Source: Dirofilaria immitis
Taxonomy: Eukaryota; Nematoda; Chromadorea; Rhabditida; Onchocercidae
Length of the DNA: 64,000 nucleotides
Direction of reading: 5' to 3'
Assembly: GCA_024305405.1 (NCBI GenBank)
Contig: JAKNDB010000015.1
Location: 564,001-628,000, forward strand
Shown: piece by piece, positions 26,807-38,458 of the stretch
Numbering within the stretch: the first letter of the stretch is position 1
Layout of the letters: the number at the start of each line of letters is the position of its first letter
Position numbers and translations under genes: made by a program
Notes under the pieces: generated by a model
Database searches by the model: none
Told to the model about the DNA's origin: nothing
The model's input: the letters and a program-made list of their open reading frames with translations, nothing else

Positions 26807-27794
26807 TGTAGATAATGTCGTAAAGTTCTGGTCTGTTTTGTTTAAAATTCTATTTGTTCAAATAAATGCATCAATTTTTGAAAATTTCATTTACTATTCA
26901 TCTTTATTCAAAACATCCTTTTACACTTTCTACTCTTTTTTTTTATCGCAGTCCTTCTCACTTTTTCGTAATTGTAAAGATTGTTTTGGATAGAGTGTTT
27001 TAAAATTACAGTTACTATGTGATTATTGTTTCTGATAAAAATTGACGAAGATGAAGTATTTTCAATTTAGGAAAGAAGGAAAGTACAATATTGTTGTTAT
27101 AATTTTAAATAGAACGAAATAAAAAAATTTATAAAATAAAGCCCATGCTTGTTTTATTTGTCCTTTTATCAGACTACTTATTCAATACGAAGATAAGGGA
27201 AAGGATAGACAGATAAAATTATCAATAAAGAAGGACAGATGAATTGCGAAATGGCGATGTATTTGTGTCGGACGAGAAACAAAATCGATTGATCCGAACG
27301 AAATGTATGAAATCATGTCTGGTGCTGTTCGCTTATTTTTCTTCAATAACGGGCCACAATTTTAACGATGATGTAATTCCTAAATTTTTACGATTATTTA
27401 TTTCAAAAATTTGACGTTAAAAGTTACGTAGTAATTATTGTTAAACAGGTTTTTATACCGACCGTTCTTTCAATAATTTAATAAAAACAGTTATTCTCTA
27501 CCAATTGCCAAGTACCGTTTTTTTTCTAAAATTTGCGAAATACGATTAATCATTGAACTGGTTGAGAATAGTTATGTAACGTATAGTATGATTAGATGGA
27601 GGGTAATTTTTCTTTTTCAGTGACATCTTTTTAACAAAGTACATTTACGGTGAAGATTCAGAGGAAATTCTTTCGATTTCAAAATTATCGTAAAACCTGC
27701 TTTCATACTAAATGTGGCAATTCGATTCGATTATAAGTAAGATTTTAAGTAGTAGAAAAGCGAAAAACAAACACTTATCAAATGTTCTTCAAGA
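26807..27794. other. Intergenic spacer of duplication unit A
   Basis: Holds the 3' UTR of MPP-alpha (AATAAA at 26861-26866). From about 27060 it is homologous to 32050-32640 in the second unit, clearly diverged until about 27672, where near-identity begins. No coding exon seen. Confidence 0.6.
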
Positions 27795-30488
27795 ATGAAT
27801 ACATTCGGGAATTCAGTTGCTAAATTTTTAAGTATATATCTCTGTTGGTTTTTCTTCCAACCTATAATATCATTAATTTTTTATTTCACTGATTCATTTG
27901 ATAAGTATTTGTTTTGCTTTTATCAAATTTTTTTGAATGAAATTTTATTTGTTTAATTTTTTGAATAAATTAAATCTTAAATAACTAACTTTTTGATGTT
28001 TTCTCGACTTTTTTAAATTTTTTGTTTGGGATTTAAATTATTCAAAAAATAATCAAATTTGAACAAAAGATCTTTTCTGTAATTCACAAATGCCAATTTA
28101 AATCGGTCATTGAATAATGTTAAAAGCCAATAATTATGGATATCTGCTTTTCGCTAAATTAGAAATCACTGTAATCATATTTGAGATTTATCTTTTTTTT
28201 TCTCTCTAAGGGATTGAATATTTGACATAGTTTTCACTTTGGTTTAAGATTTTCTCCAATCTAATAGAATTAGTCGTACAGTGTGAAAAAATGGAATATA
28301 AATTAAACTTATTTATTTATCATCATCTTTGGTCATTTGTTTTCTACAAAATTGAATTGAAGCTATGATTCGTTGAATTACTATTGAGTAGAACATAAAT
28401 ATTCTGTTAACCAGTCTTTCTCATAATTTGTATTAATCGATAACTAATTCAAACTGTAAATTTTAAACTGTCCTTGGCAAGCGGTTGGTTAGATAAAGTG
28501 AAAAATCTTTATGTTTAATTTTAACTTAATGCTATTATACTGATTCATCAGCGGCTTGAATAGTTGTGAAATAAAATCATATATGTGTTTTCATTTAAGG
28601 AATTACATTTCCAATAATCGTAAATCATTATGATTTTGATTGGACTATTAATTATTATATAACTTTAATTTGCAGATATTTTTGTGGAGAACGGTTGGTT
28701 ATTGTTGGGAACATTTATAGTATTCTATTTCATATATAAAAGATTCATCTCATCATTCGTTCAGGATATTCAACAGAGAAAGGAATTAGAACGAAGAAAG
28801 AAATTTGGTATAATACATTTTATTCATTTTCAATAAACAAACTATATATTAAAATATAGAAAATTGTAAAACAAATTATCAACAGGACATTATAAAATAT
28901 CTGCCAAAACTTTTATGTACAGAAAAATTTATTAGTATTGATAGTAGTGCCTATTATTAATGATAGTAATTTAACACATTTATTATCAGTGATAATTTCT
29001 CAGACTTAGTTTACTTATGTTTTTAAAGATCTGACATCACTCATTCATTTTTCATAATAAATATTTGTATTTTCATCGTCATAAAGTGATCATTTATATA
29101 AAATATTGAAATTTTATTGAGAAGATATGGCATTTCATATTTTGCTCATACGAGCATATTGAATGCTTTAAAGCAATGAAATAGAAGTATGTATCAGCGT
29201 TTAAAAATTATTTTCAGATACTGAAGTACAAGAAGCATATAAGGATCGTATACGAATAGCACGTGAACGAGCTCAACAAGAAATTGATAATAAAATAGTC
29301 GAAACAAATAAACGTTTAGATATAAAGAAACAACACGAAAAAATGGCAGACGATTCTGGCGAACATTTTTGTCCTCTTGTTAGTTTCTGTTATTAGAAAT
29401 ACTTTATCAGATTTAAAAATTTTCATATTATAAATAATAGTACTTTCAATTCATCGTTTAACTAAGCATATTGATTCAGAAGTTATTTTAGCCATCATCA
29501 GCAAAATCAGAAGTAAGCGCGGATTCACATGCTCTTGTTACTCAACTGACCAGTTCAACTCCGGTTGTTGTTTTCAGTAAAACATACTGTCCATATTGCA
29601 AGTATGTTTCGATTGTTTGAAAGCATTTCTGTAACATAGTCAGGGTTGTAATGATTATTATTTAGTCTGATCTTTGAGTATTCAATTTGTGTATTGTGCT
29701 ATCATATAACAAAGACTATATTATATTGAAACATGATAACAGATATGTTCCGTTAGTTTTTAAGCAAATCGAAAAGACGCCACTACTAACGACGAATAGA
29801 TATGCTTGAAATTACGGATTGGTTAACAAATATTTGGAGACATATTAAGTCATAATCATTCTGATATACAAAAATCATTCTAATCATTCTGATATATAAA
29901 AAATCATTCTGATTCTCTATACTATGTGATAGAAAGATATTCATCTATTTATCTGCGAACAATATTTTCCTCAAGCTTTTGTCAAAATTATATATTCCGA
30001 TTCTGAAAAAGAGAGAAATTTCAGGAAAGCGAAGCAAGCATTAAGCACATTCCGAATCAGCAATGATTTATATAAAATTATTGAATTAAATGAAAGAGAT
30101 GATGGCGATAAAATTCAAGTAAGTTTGGAAATCTCTTTTGGATTTGCGGGAAGTATGTGGTAAATACTCTTATAATAATACACATCAGTTGCTTGCTATA
30201 TTCATGTTATATTGGTGATAAGCTTCCCGTAATTTGTTTTTATCGATCTTATTTTGAAGATTAAAGTGTATAACAACTACTTAGTTAATAAAATTGATCA
30301 TGTAGAAATTTTTCACTTATATTTTTATTATTTGGGTTTTGCAGGATGCATTACTAGAGATAACAGGGGCTAGATCTGTTCCACGCGTTTTTATTGGTGG
30401 AAAATGTATCGGAGGTTGCGATGATACGATAACCGCACATAGAGATGGACGTCTCGAGAAAATGTTGAAAGAAGCCGGCGCGATTTGA
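27795..30488 (+). CDS. Selenoprotein S-like membrane domain fused to glutaredoxin, copy A
   Basis: Six exons: 27795-27831, 28676-28807, 29218-29378, 29492-29601, 30025-30118 and 30345-30488; 225 residues, all phases agree. Residues 1-110 resemble SelS/VIMP: a short N-terminus, one hydrophobic segment (NGWLLLGTFIVFYFIYKRF), then a charged helix (DTEVQEAYKDRIRIARERAQ, then QEIDNKI). From about residue 116 there is a dithiol glutaredoxin: SKTYCPYCKKAKQ active site, SVPRVFIGG, and the glutathione-binding CIGGCDD. SelS anchors p97 and Derlins at the ER for protein retrotranslocation and carries its own redox-active C-terminus. Here a glutaredoxin occupies that place and no selenocysteine codon is evident. 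The two parts join in phase 0 (CCTCTT|GTTAGT ... TTTTAG|CCATCA). Exon 1 (MNTFGNSVAKFL) is inferred from phase. Two separate genes would be the alternative, but the Grx part has no start of its own. Convergent with MTG1. Confidence 0.75.
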
Positions 30489-30739
30489 TTTTTATGGAGT
30501 TTACGAAGCAATATCACCTTAAACATTTATTGAAATTGATTTCACCTTCATTATTTTAATGATTCTCATGATTAAAACCAGTTGATTATGACGGATATCA
30601 TGCAGTGTCTTAAATCCAACTAAATTTTGTGGATAGTACTATTCCAGAAAGATATTCAGTAATGCTTAAGACCACCGTGGAACATTGAGACAATTATCCG
30701 TAATGATCAGTTCTACTCTTATCTTGATATTATCCGCAA

Positions 30740-31101
30740 TTTTTCTCGCATCGTGAACCTGAAAATTCAAGAGATGTCAGATGTGATGAAATAATTTGGG
30801 AACAGCTCGCCTAAAAATACTTATCGATACTACAATTATGAAGCATAGAGTTATCATCAAAAGAGCTGATACTGTAAAAATGACGCCTTTTATGAATTGT
30901 GTTTTAGTGAGAAATTTAAGCAAAGATTCGAAGCTCTTTTGTCGGAATGTCTTATTTGATGCTTACTTCAATGATGAGATCTACTGTTCTTAATTTACCA
31001 ATCATTTGTTTTAACTGTACAGACATATGCAGAGGAAACCAAACACGGAAATCAAATTTCGTAGGTAAAAGATAATGCTCTCGACATTGTACCTTCGGCA
31101 T
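30740..31101 (-). pseudogene. MTG1 5' fragment in duplication unit A
   Basis: 31101-30967 matches MTG1 exon 1 (38458-38324) codon for codon, with one replacement seen (Arg to Gln in VQLKRMIGK), and keeps the GTAAGT donor. The following intron is diverged. The acceptor TTTTCAG and the first five codons of exon 2 (VHDAR) remain at about 30758, after which homology stops and the P-loop and remaining exons are absent. It cannot encode a GTPase. Confidence 0.85.
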
Positions 31102-31799
31102 TTTATTCGTTGCATCACCGATATTACGCCTAAATTGACCACAGAGAGCATATTCTTCACCAAAAACATTTGTCGTTTCAAGTAGAAAAACTTCAAATTA
31201 TCTAAGACTAAGATCTTTCAAATAATAGGCTTTTATCTCAGACCTAAAAGATCATTCATTTCAAATCTGAATGTCTTTTGGGGAATTAAACAATAGAAAA
31301 CGAACCTTCTCACGCAGTTTAAAAGCGTCATATTCGCTAGAACAACGGATCGATCCCATAAACATGCGAAACACTGTCGTCTTATTAACCACATTCAACC
31401 AAAAATTCAGAATTCATAGTAGCTTAATCATTTTCGGGTTTTCTTTAATTTATTATTTGCGATTCTCCCTACCGTCGGAAAAATCACATAGTGTATCCCA
31501 ACTTACGTTTTACTGGATTTACCTTGCTAGAAAATAGAAAAAGAAAAATTCAGAAAAAATAAATTCGAGAATGATAAGTTAGCGAATGTGGATGTCAGCG
31601 TATCAATAAATGAACACTTTATATACAAAACGGAAGAAAGTTAACAATTCCAACAACAATAACAATAATGTAATAAACGAAGACTGAGCCAATTATATCG
31701 TTAGAGATCGCAAATTACTGTATAATATTCGCAAGTGTATCGCATTTTACTACTATAATATATATGGATAAGGAAGGCATTAATAAACTTCGAAATAAT

Positions 31800-32045
31800 G
31801 TTCCAACATTTTTCACGTTTTCCAACTTTTATTTCAACATTTTTCAAATAAAATATAATTGCTAAATAATTGTAATGGCTTAATGGAAAGAATTTATCAG
31901 CTAAATATTTATCATATATATCTTTATAATTTACAGGTAATGGTACTGATATCAGGATACTCTCGGATTTCTTTATCCAACGAACTTTTCGATGATTCCA
32001 GAACAGTATGATCGGAAGTTGTATTATTACTTCTTGAACGTCTAA
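31800..32045 (+). pseudogene. MPP-alpha fragment in duplication unit B
   Basis: Matches the intron end and exon 8 of the MPP-alpha gene (about 25288-25520), including the ACAG acceptor at 31936 and the tract tttatcc(a/g)a(c/a)gaacttttcgatgattc. Indels put it out of frame, with a stop soon after the start. The homology then jumps to the sequence after the gene (about 27060), so exons 9-12 were deleted. Confidence 0.85.
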
Positions 32046-32767
32046 TTAAGCGAATGAAGGAAGATGGACGGAATATTGTTGGTATAATTTAAAAAAATTT
32101 TCTAAATTAAAGCCATGTTTGTGTTATTTTATTTTGTACAAAGATAAGAGAAATGATAAGAGCAGGTAAAACAATCAATTAAAGAAGATCATGCGTTGAT
32201 GTTCGTTTACTTTTTTTTTTCTTTTCTTCAATAAAAGTTTGTAAATCAACTTTAAAGATGATGTAATTGCTAAATTTTTTTTTTACGATTGTTTATTTCA
32301 AGAATTTGATTTCTCATAATTCATATTAAATTTGTATAACTTTGTAATCATTGTTAAATACAACTGTATTGATATCATTGAATAAGTTATATATCAATTA
32401 TTGCTATATAAGTAAGTAATTCGGTAAAAAGTAATTTTTTTTTTTATTTTTAATGAATCACCGAATGTTATGTTTGTTTTTTTTCTCCTAAAATTATAGC
32501 TAAATTTACGAAATTCTATGATTAATTTTTAATTGTATAATGTATGATGAGATTAGTTAGGAAGGTAAAATATTTTTCGTATCTAATTGACAATTTCTTT
32601 TTAGTCAAAGTACATTGACGACGAAGAAGAATCAGAAGAAATTTTTTCGATTTCAAAATTATCGTAAAACCTGCTTTCATACTAAATGTGGCAATTCGAT
32701 TCGATTATAAGTAAGATTTTAAGTAGTAGAAAGCGAAAAACAAACACTTATCAAATGTTCTTCAAGA

Positions 32768-35465
32768 ATGAATACATTCGGGAATTCAGTTGCTAAATTT
32801 TTAAGTATATATCTCTGTTGGTTTTTCTTCCAACCTATAATATCATTAATTTTTTATTTCACTGATTCATTTGATAAGTATTTGTTTTGCTTTTATCAAA
32901 TTTTTTTGAATGAAATTTTATTTGTTTAATTTTTTGAATAAATTAAATCTTAAATAGCTAACTTTTTGATGTTTTTTCGACTTTTTTAAATTTTTTGTTT
33001 GGGATTTAAATTATTCAAAAATAATCAAATTTGAACAAAAGATCTTTTCTGTAATTCACAAATGCCAATTTAAATCGGTCATTGAATAATGTTAAAAGCC
33101 AATAATTATGGATATCTGCTTTTCGCTAAATTAGAAATCACTGTAATCATATTTGAGATTTATCTTTTTTTTCTCTCTAAGGGATTGAATATTTGACATA
33201 GTTTTCACTTTGGTTTAAGATTTTCTCCAATCTAATAGAATTAGTCGTACAATGTGAAAAAATGGAATATAAATTAAACTTATTTATTTATCATCATCTT
33301 TGGTCATTTGTTTTCTACAAAATTGAATTGAAGCTATGATTCGTTGAATTACTATTGAGTAGAACATAAATATTCTGTTAACCAGTCTTTCTCATAATTT
33401 GTATTAATCGATAACTAATTCAAACTGTAAATTTTAAACTGTCCTTGGCAAGCGGTTGGTTAGATAAAGTGAAAAATCTTTATGTTTAATTTTAACTTAA
33501 TGCTATTATACTGATTCATCAGCGGCTTGAATAGTTGTGAAATAAAATCATATATGTGTTTTCATTTAAGGAATTACATTTCCAATAATCGTAAATCATT
33601 ATGATTTTGATTGGACTATTAATTATTATATAACTTTAATTTGCAGATATTTTTGTGGAGAACGGTTGGTTATTGTTGGGAACATTTATAGTATTCTATT
33701 TCATATATAAAAGATTCATCTCATCATTCGTTCAGGATATTCAACAGAGAAAGGAATTAGAACGAAGAAAGAAATTTGGTATAATACATTTTATTCATTT
33801 TCAATAAACAAACTATATATTAAAATATAGAAAATTGTAAAACAAATTATCAACAGGACATTATAAAATATCTGCCAAAACTTTTATGTACAGAAAAATT
33901 TATTAGTATTGATAGTAGTGCCTATTATTAATGATAGTAATTTAACACATTCATTATCAGTGATAATTTCTCAGACTTAGTTTACTTATGTTTTTAAAGA
34001 TCTGACATCACTCATTCATTTTTCATAATAAATATTTGTATTTTCATCGTCATAAAGTGATCATTTATATAAAATATTGAAATTTTATTGAGAAGATATG
34101 GCATTTCATATTTTGCTCATACGAGCATATTGAATGCTTTAAAGCAATGAAATAGAAGTATGTATCAGCGTTTAAAAATTATTTTCAGATACTGAAGTAC
34201 AAGAAGCATATAAGGATCGTATACGAATAGCACGTGAACGAGCTCAACAAGAAATTGATAATAAAATAGTCGAAACAAATAAACGTTTAGATATAAAGAA
34301 ACAACACGAAAAAATGGCAGACGATTCTGGCGAACATTTTTGTCCTCTTGTTAGTTTCTGTTATTAGAAATACTTTATCAGATTTAAAAATTTTCATATT
34401 ATAAATAATAGTACTTTCAATTCATCGTTTAACTAAGCATATTGATTCAGAAGTTATTTTAGCCATCATCAGCAAAATCAGAAGTAAGCGCGGATTCACA
34501 TGCTCTTGTTACTCAACTGACCAGTTCAACTCCGGTTGTTGTTTTCAGTAAAATATATTGTCCATATTGCATGTATGTTTCGATTGTTTGAAAACATTTC
34601 TGTAACACAGTCAGGGTTGTAATGGTTATTATTTAGTCTGATCTTTGACGTATTCAATTTGTGTATTGTGCTATCATATAACAATGACTACATAAAATCG
34701 AAACATAATAGATATGTTCCGTTAGTTTTTAAGCAAATCAAAAAAACGCCACTACTAACGACGAATAGATATGCTTGAAATTACGGATAAGTTAATAAAT
34801 AAATGAAACAATTTATCAGTTGTATTCTATATTTTTGCAGGCATACTAAGCTGTAATCATTCTGACATGCAGAAAGTTCGCTGTACTGAATGATAGAAAG
34901 ATGTTTGTCCATTCATCTGCAAATAATATTTTCTCAAATTTTTATCAAATTTATATATTCCAATTCTGAAGAAGAGTGACATTTCAGGAGAGCGAAACAC
35001 ATATTAAGTAAATTTCCAATTCGCAGTGATTTATACAAAGTCATTGAATTGACCAAAAGAAATGATGGCAGTAAAATCCAGGTGAATTTTCGAAATCTCT
35101 TTTGAATATATGGGAAGTACTTTATCTGATAGCTTATTTAGTTAATAGTGTTATGGTAATATTGCTTGCTCTATCCATGTTATTATGTTGATGATAACAG
35201 CTTTCCGTAATTTTTTTTGTCTATCTTATTTTGAAGATTAAAGTGTATAACAACTACTTAGTTAATAAAATTGATCATGTAGAAATTTTTCACTTATATT
35301 TTTATTATTTGGGTTTTGCAGGATGCATTACTAGAGATAACAGGGGCTAGATCTGTTCCACGCGTTTTTATTGGTGGAAAATGTATCGGAGGTTGCGATG
35401 ACACGGTGGCTGCATATAAAGATGGACGTCTCGAGAGAATGTTGAAAGAAGCCGGTGCGATTTGA
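32768..35465 (+). CDS. Selenoprotein S-like membrane domain fused to glutaredoxin, copy B
   Basis: Same six-exon structure as copy A: 32768-32804, 33647-33778, 34189-34349, 34463-34572, 34988-35081 and 35322-35465; 225 residues, fully open. Exons 1-3 are identical or nearly so to copy A. The difference is concentrated in the glutaredoxin core: SKIYCPYCMRAKHILSKFPI here against SKTYCPYCKKAKQALSTFRI in copy A, then LTKRNDGSKIQ against LNERDDGDKIQ. The last exon starts identical (DALLEITGARSVPRVFIGGK) and then differs (DDTVAAYKDGRLERM against DDTITAHRDGRLEKM). The CPYC dithiol and the glutathione-binding GGCDD are kept, so both copies should be active. The open frame with changes that mostly alter amino acids in one exon suggests a functional paralogue rather than a pseudogene. 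Exon 1 is inferred as in copy A. Confidence 0.75.
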
Positions 35466-36266
35466 TTTTGATAGAATTTACGGGGTACTGCCCTAAATTT
35501 AGGCATTTACTGAAATTGATGTTACCTTTACTACTTTTGATGATTAAAATCAGTTGATATGACGGATGTCATGCAGTTCCAAACTTTAATTCTACTAAAT
35601 TTTGCAAATTTTGCGATCCTAAAAAATATTCAGGAATGCTTGGGACTGTCATGGGAATTTAAGACTATTATCATGAATGGGCGGCTGTATTTTTATCTGA
35701 TATTATCCATAAATTTGCATTCTTTCACTGTTGTCAATTTTCGTATTTTAAATGCGATACGTATGTGTATTATATAGTTCATGTTATATCATTGAGCATT
35801 TGTCATATCATTCTTTCTTATTATATTTCCATTCGATAGCATTTTATTTATTGTCTTTCTTTCCTTTCATTAATCAATAATTAGGAGGAGTGGAATATGT
35901 TATAGAAAGAATTGCTTAATCATTATAAGACAACTCTTGTTGCTATAGCTTGATTTAAAAATGGAAGTGAAAGAATTGAAGACTTCCTGCTGCTGTCTTT
36001 CCAAGACAATAAAAAGGTGAATAACGAATCTGAGTTGCACCAAAACTTTGAGTATAATCTAAACATGTAAATGACATCAAGAGAATGATGAAGCTAGCTC
36101 CTAGTCCAAGTTGTTTAAAATTATTTCTTAAAGGAGAGATACTGATATGAAGCACATCTTCTGTTGTAATTTTCCTAATAATTATAAATATTTTCCTATT
36201 TGATTTAGGAAAAAAACGAAAAATATCCTAATTTTCTTCGATTCTTTAGCTAAATGTACCAGCTAC
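35466..36266. other. Spacer between convergent SelS-Grx copy B and MTG1
   Basis: About 800 bp between two 3' ends. The first 200 bp are weakly alignable to the sequence after copy A (30489-30700). The rest has no counterpart in unit A. No exon seen; the minus-strand frame at 35955-36155 lacks recognisable content. Confidence 0.6.
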
Positions 36267-38458
36267 TTATTTATTTTTATTTATATAATCATACAATAGA
36301 TCAATATCTAGGCAGTGGTCGCGTAATTTGTTGTTCCGGAACATATCAATAAATAGTTTGGCTGCCCTATCAATATCCCATCGTTCGGCTCGTTGTCCAG
36401 CAATATAGCTTTGAAAATGAATATTATTGGACTGGCATAAATCTAGTAACACTTTCTGTATGTTATCTGATGGTCCATTATGCAGATTGAAAAATTCAAC
36501 ATAGGAATAGTCACCTGTCCTGTAATTTTTCATAAAAATTTACCGACTGATGATATTTCTCTATTTACTCTTAATATGGATAAAGAAATTATTAAGTTCC
36601 TATGTTCACTGCAAGCTCGAGAAGTCCTAAATGAAATACGATTGTTGAAAAATAAAGGATTTCAAGTTTACCTATTCAACCAGTACAATAGGTAATCAGC
36701 AACATAGTGAACTTGCGTAGCGCTTTCCAGAATAAGATTGCACAGTGCCAGTTTCATCGCACCATCTGCGTCTCGTGCCAATGGATTCAGTACTCCCGGT
36801 GTGTCTACTATGTATATTAGCGGCTGATCGTGAATTCGCACACGATTTTGAACACGTACTGTTACTCCTGGTCTGGCACCTAAAATTGCTTAACTAATTA
36901 GTACTTTTTTTTAAGCCATATGTTCTAACAATTTAATAATAAGTGAAGTGCAAACAATCTGATTGTCAATTGAAAAGTTAAAATAATTAGATTAACTGTA
37001 AATCTTTTTAAGAGAAATTCGACACATCATAAATGATTTCTAGTTAAAAATATTTTGCTTCCCAAATGATAAAAGTGCTATTATTAAACATCGTTTTCTA
37101 AATCATTAATTCTTAAAATTAATTTCGCAATATATTCCTATACTTAGCAATTTCGACAATCTTTCTTTTTTCGAAAGTTTACCTTCCTCGACAGCCTTTT
37201 ATTGTTTCCAAGATTGGCCAGTCTTAGTGAATTGATCAGCGATGATTTGCCAACATTAGGAATACCTACTACCATAACCTACAACGCACAAATTTATGTA
37301 CATACTTGATTTTAACGAATGTATTTAATTAAGTAAAAATTTTTTAAAACTTGAAATATGTATCGATTTTTGGATTGCGTTTGATTACCAAAAACCTTGT
37401 TCCCATATTTTCTTTCAAATAATTACTATAAATATTAGTATTTTCTACGATTTATGCAAATATCCTAATAATAGCGCAACTAGATGTTCATATACCGAAA
37501 TTAATGAACCAAAAAAGTTTTTCGATGTCAACCGTAAAGTCACTTACTTCAGTAATCCATCTATTGATGAACGATTGGTAGTTTTAAATAAAGAAACATA
37601 ACGGAAATCCCAACTTGGTACTCCGTTTTCACAGTTCGATTGAAACGCGGTTCTTCACGAAGACATCGCAACATCATATCTTGTAGGTTTGTTAGTGGTT
37701 TCTTCAGACGTTTTTTACAATTTGTCCATACTAAATTCGTCATACCATTATCACGATAATAATCTTCGATTGGTTTTCTTAAATTGCAGTCATTTATCAT
37801 AATTGAAAGAAAGAATAAGATGTTTTTATGATTAAATCTTTTTTGAAACTATTTTAGGAACTTACACTTTAATTCATATAAGGTCACTAATGAGAGGATG
37901 TGTACTCATTGAGTAACGGAAATAGTAGTTTTAGCAAATTAAGAAAATGTAGAACATCTTATCTGAATATTCAACAACACATTGCAGCAAACCTTAAATT
38001 CTCATTAATGAGGTCCATTTTATTCATCACAAGTATATGCGGTCGTATGGCATATAAAGAAGAATAAAATTGAGGATTGCGTCCAGTAATTGGCACTCGC
38101 GCATCGTGCACCTAAAAATTCAGGAAAGAAATGTCAGATGTGATGAAATAATTTGGAGATAGATTGCTTAAAAATACTTATCGATACTACAGTTATGAAT
38201 TATAGAGTTATCACCAAAGGAACTGATACTGTAAAAATGATGCCTTTTATGAGTTGTGTTTTAGCCAGAAATCTAAACAAAGATTCGAAGCTCCTTTGTC
38301 GGAATGTCTTATTTGATACTTACTTCAATGATGAGATCTACTGTTCTTAATTTACCAATCATTCGTTTTAACTGTACAGACATATGCAGAGGAAACCAAA
38401 CACGGAAATCAAATTTCGTAGGTAAAAGATAATGCTCTCGACATTGTACCTTCGGCAT
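36267..38458 (-). CDS. MTG1: Mitochondrial ribosome-associated GTPase 1 (YlqF/RbgA-like)
   Basis: Six exons: 38458-38324, 38111-37993, 37777-37615, 37278-37183, 36879-36672 and 36519-36267; 324 residues. It is a circularly permuted GTPase as in the YlqF/MTG1 family: N-terminal VWFPLHMSVQLKRMIGKLRT, VHDARVPITGRNP, then G4 (NKMD), G1/P-loop (GIPNVGKSSLINSL), a PGVT switch, G3 (DTPGVL) and the C-terminal helical domain (ADYLLYWLNR). The family helps assemble the mitochondrial large ribosomal subunit at the inner membrane. The start MPKVQCREHYL is the first in-frame ATG before the conserved WFPLHM; an upstream TTTAG at about 38485 may be a trans-splice acceptor. Oddity: the exon 4/5 join needs AAG|GGT, but donor AAG|GTAAAC and acceptor TTTTAG|GTGCC supply one base too few; with it, the alignment to the family is gapless. 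An AATAAA motif overlaps the stop codon. Confidence 0.9.

Larger units (their letters stand above)
25285..31735. repeat. Segmental tandem duplication, unit A
   Basis: Covers the end of the MPP-alpha gene (from the intron before exon 8), the spacer, SelS-Grx copy A and a 5' fragment of MTG1. Homologous to unit B at about 31800-39070. Near-identical tracts are 27672-29578, 30249-30425 and about 30960-31735. The stretches between are clearly diverged by comparison. Unit A lacks the segment matching 36.0-38.05 kb of unit B. Confidence 0.85.

Noticed and set aside
29371..29396. Stop codon after HFCPLVSFCY as the end of a stand-alone SelS protein
   Set aside because: A good donor (CTT|GTTAGT) precedes it, and the phase-0 join to the glutaredoxin exon is kept in both copies. 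It remains possible as a minor isoform.
31271..31537. Open frame conserved at 38628-38939
   Set aside because: Conservation is explained by the near-identity of the duplicated units, which includes non-coding DNA. It is antisense to the MTG1 upstream region and has no recognisable content.
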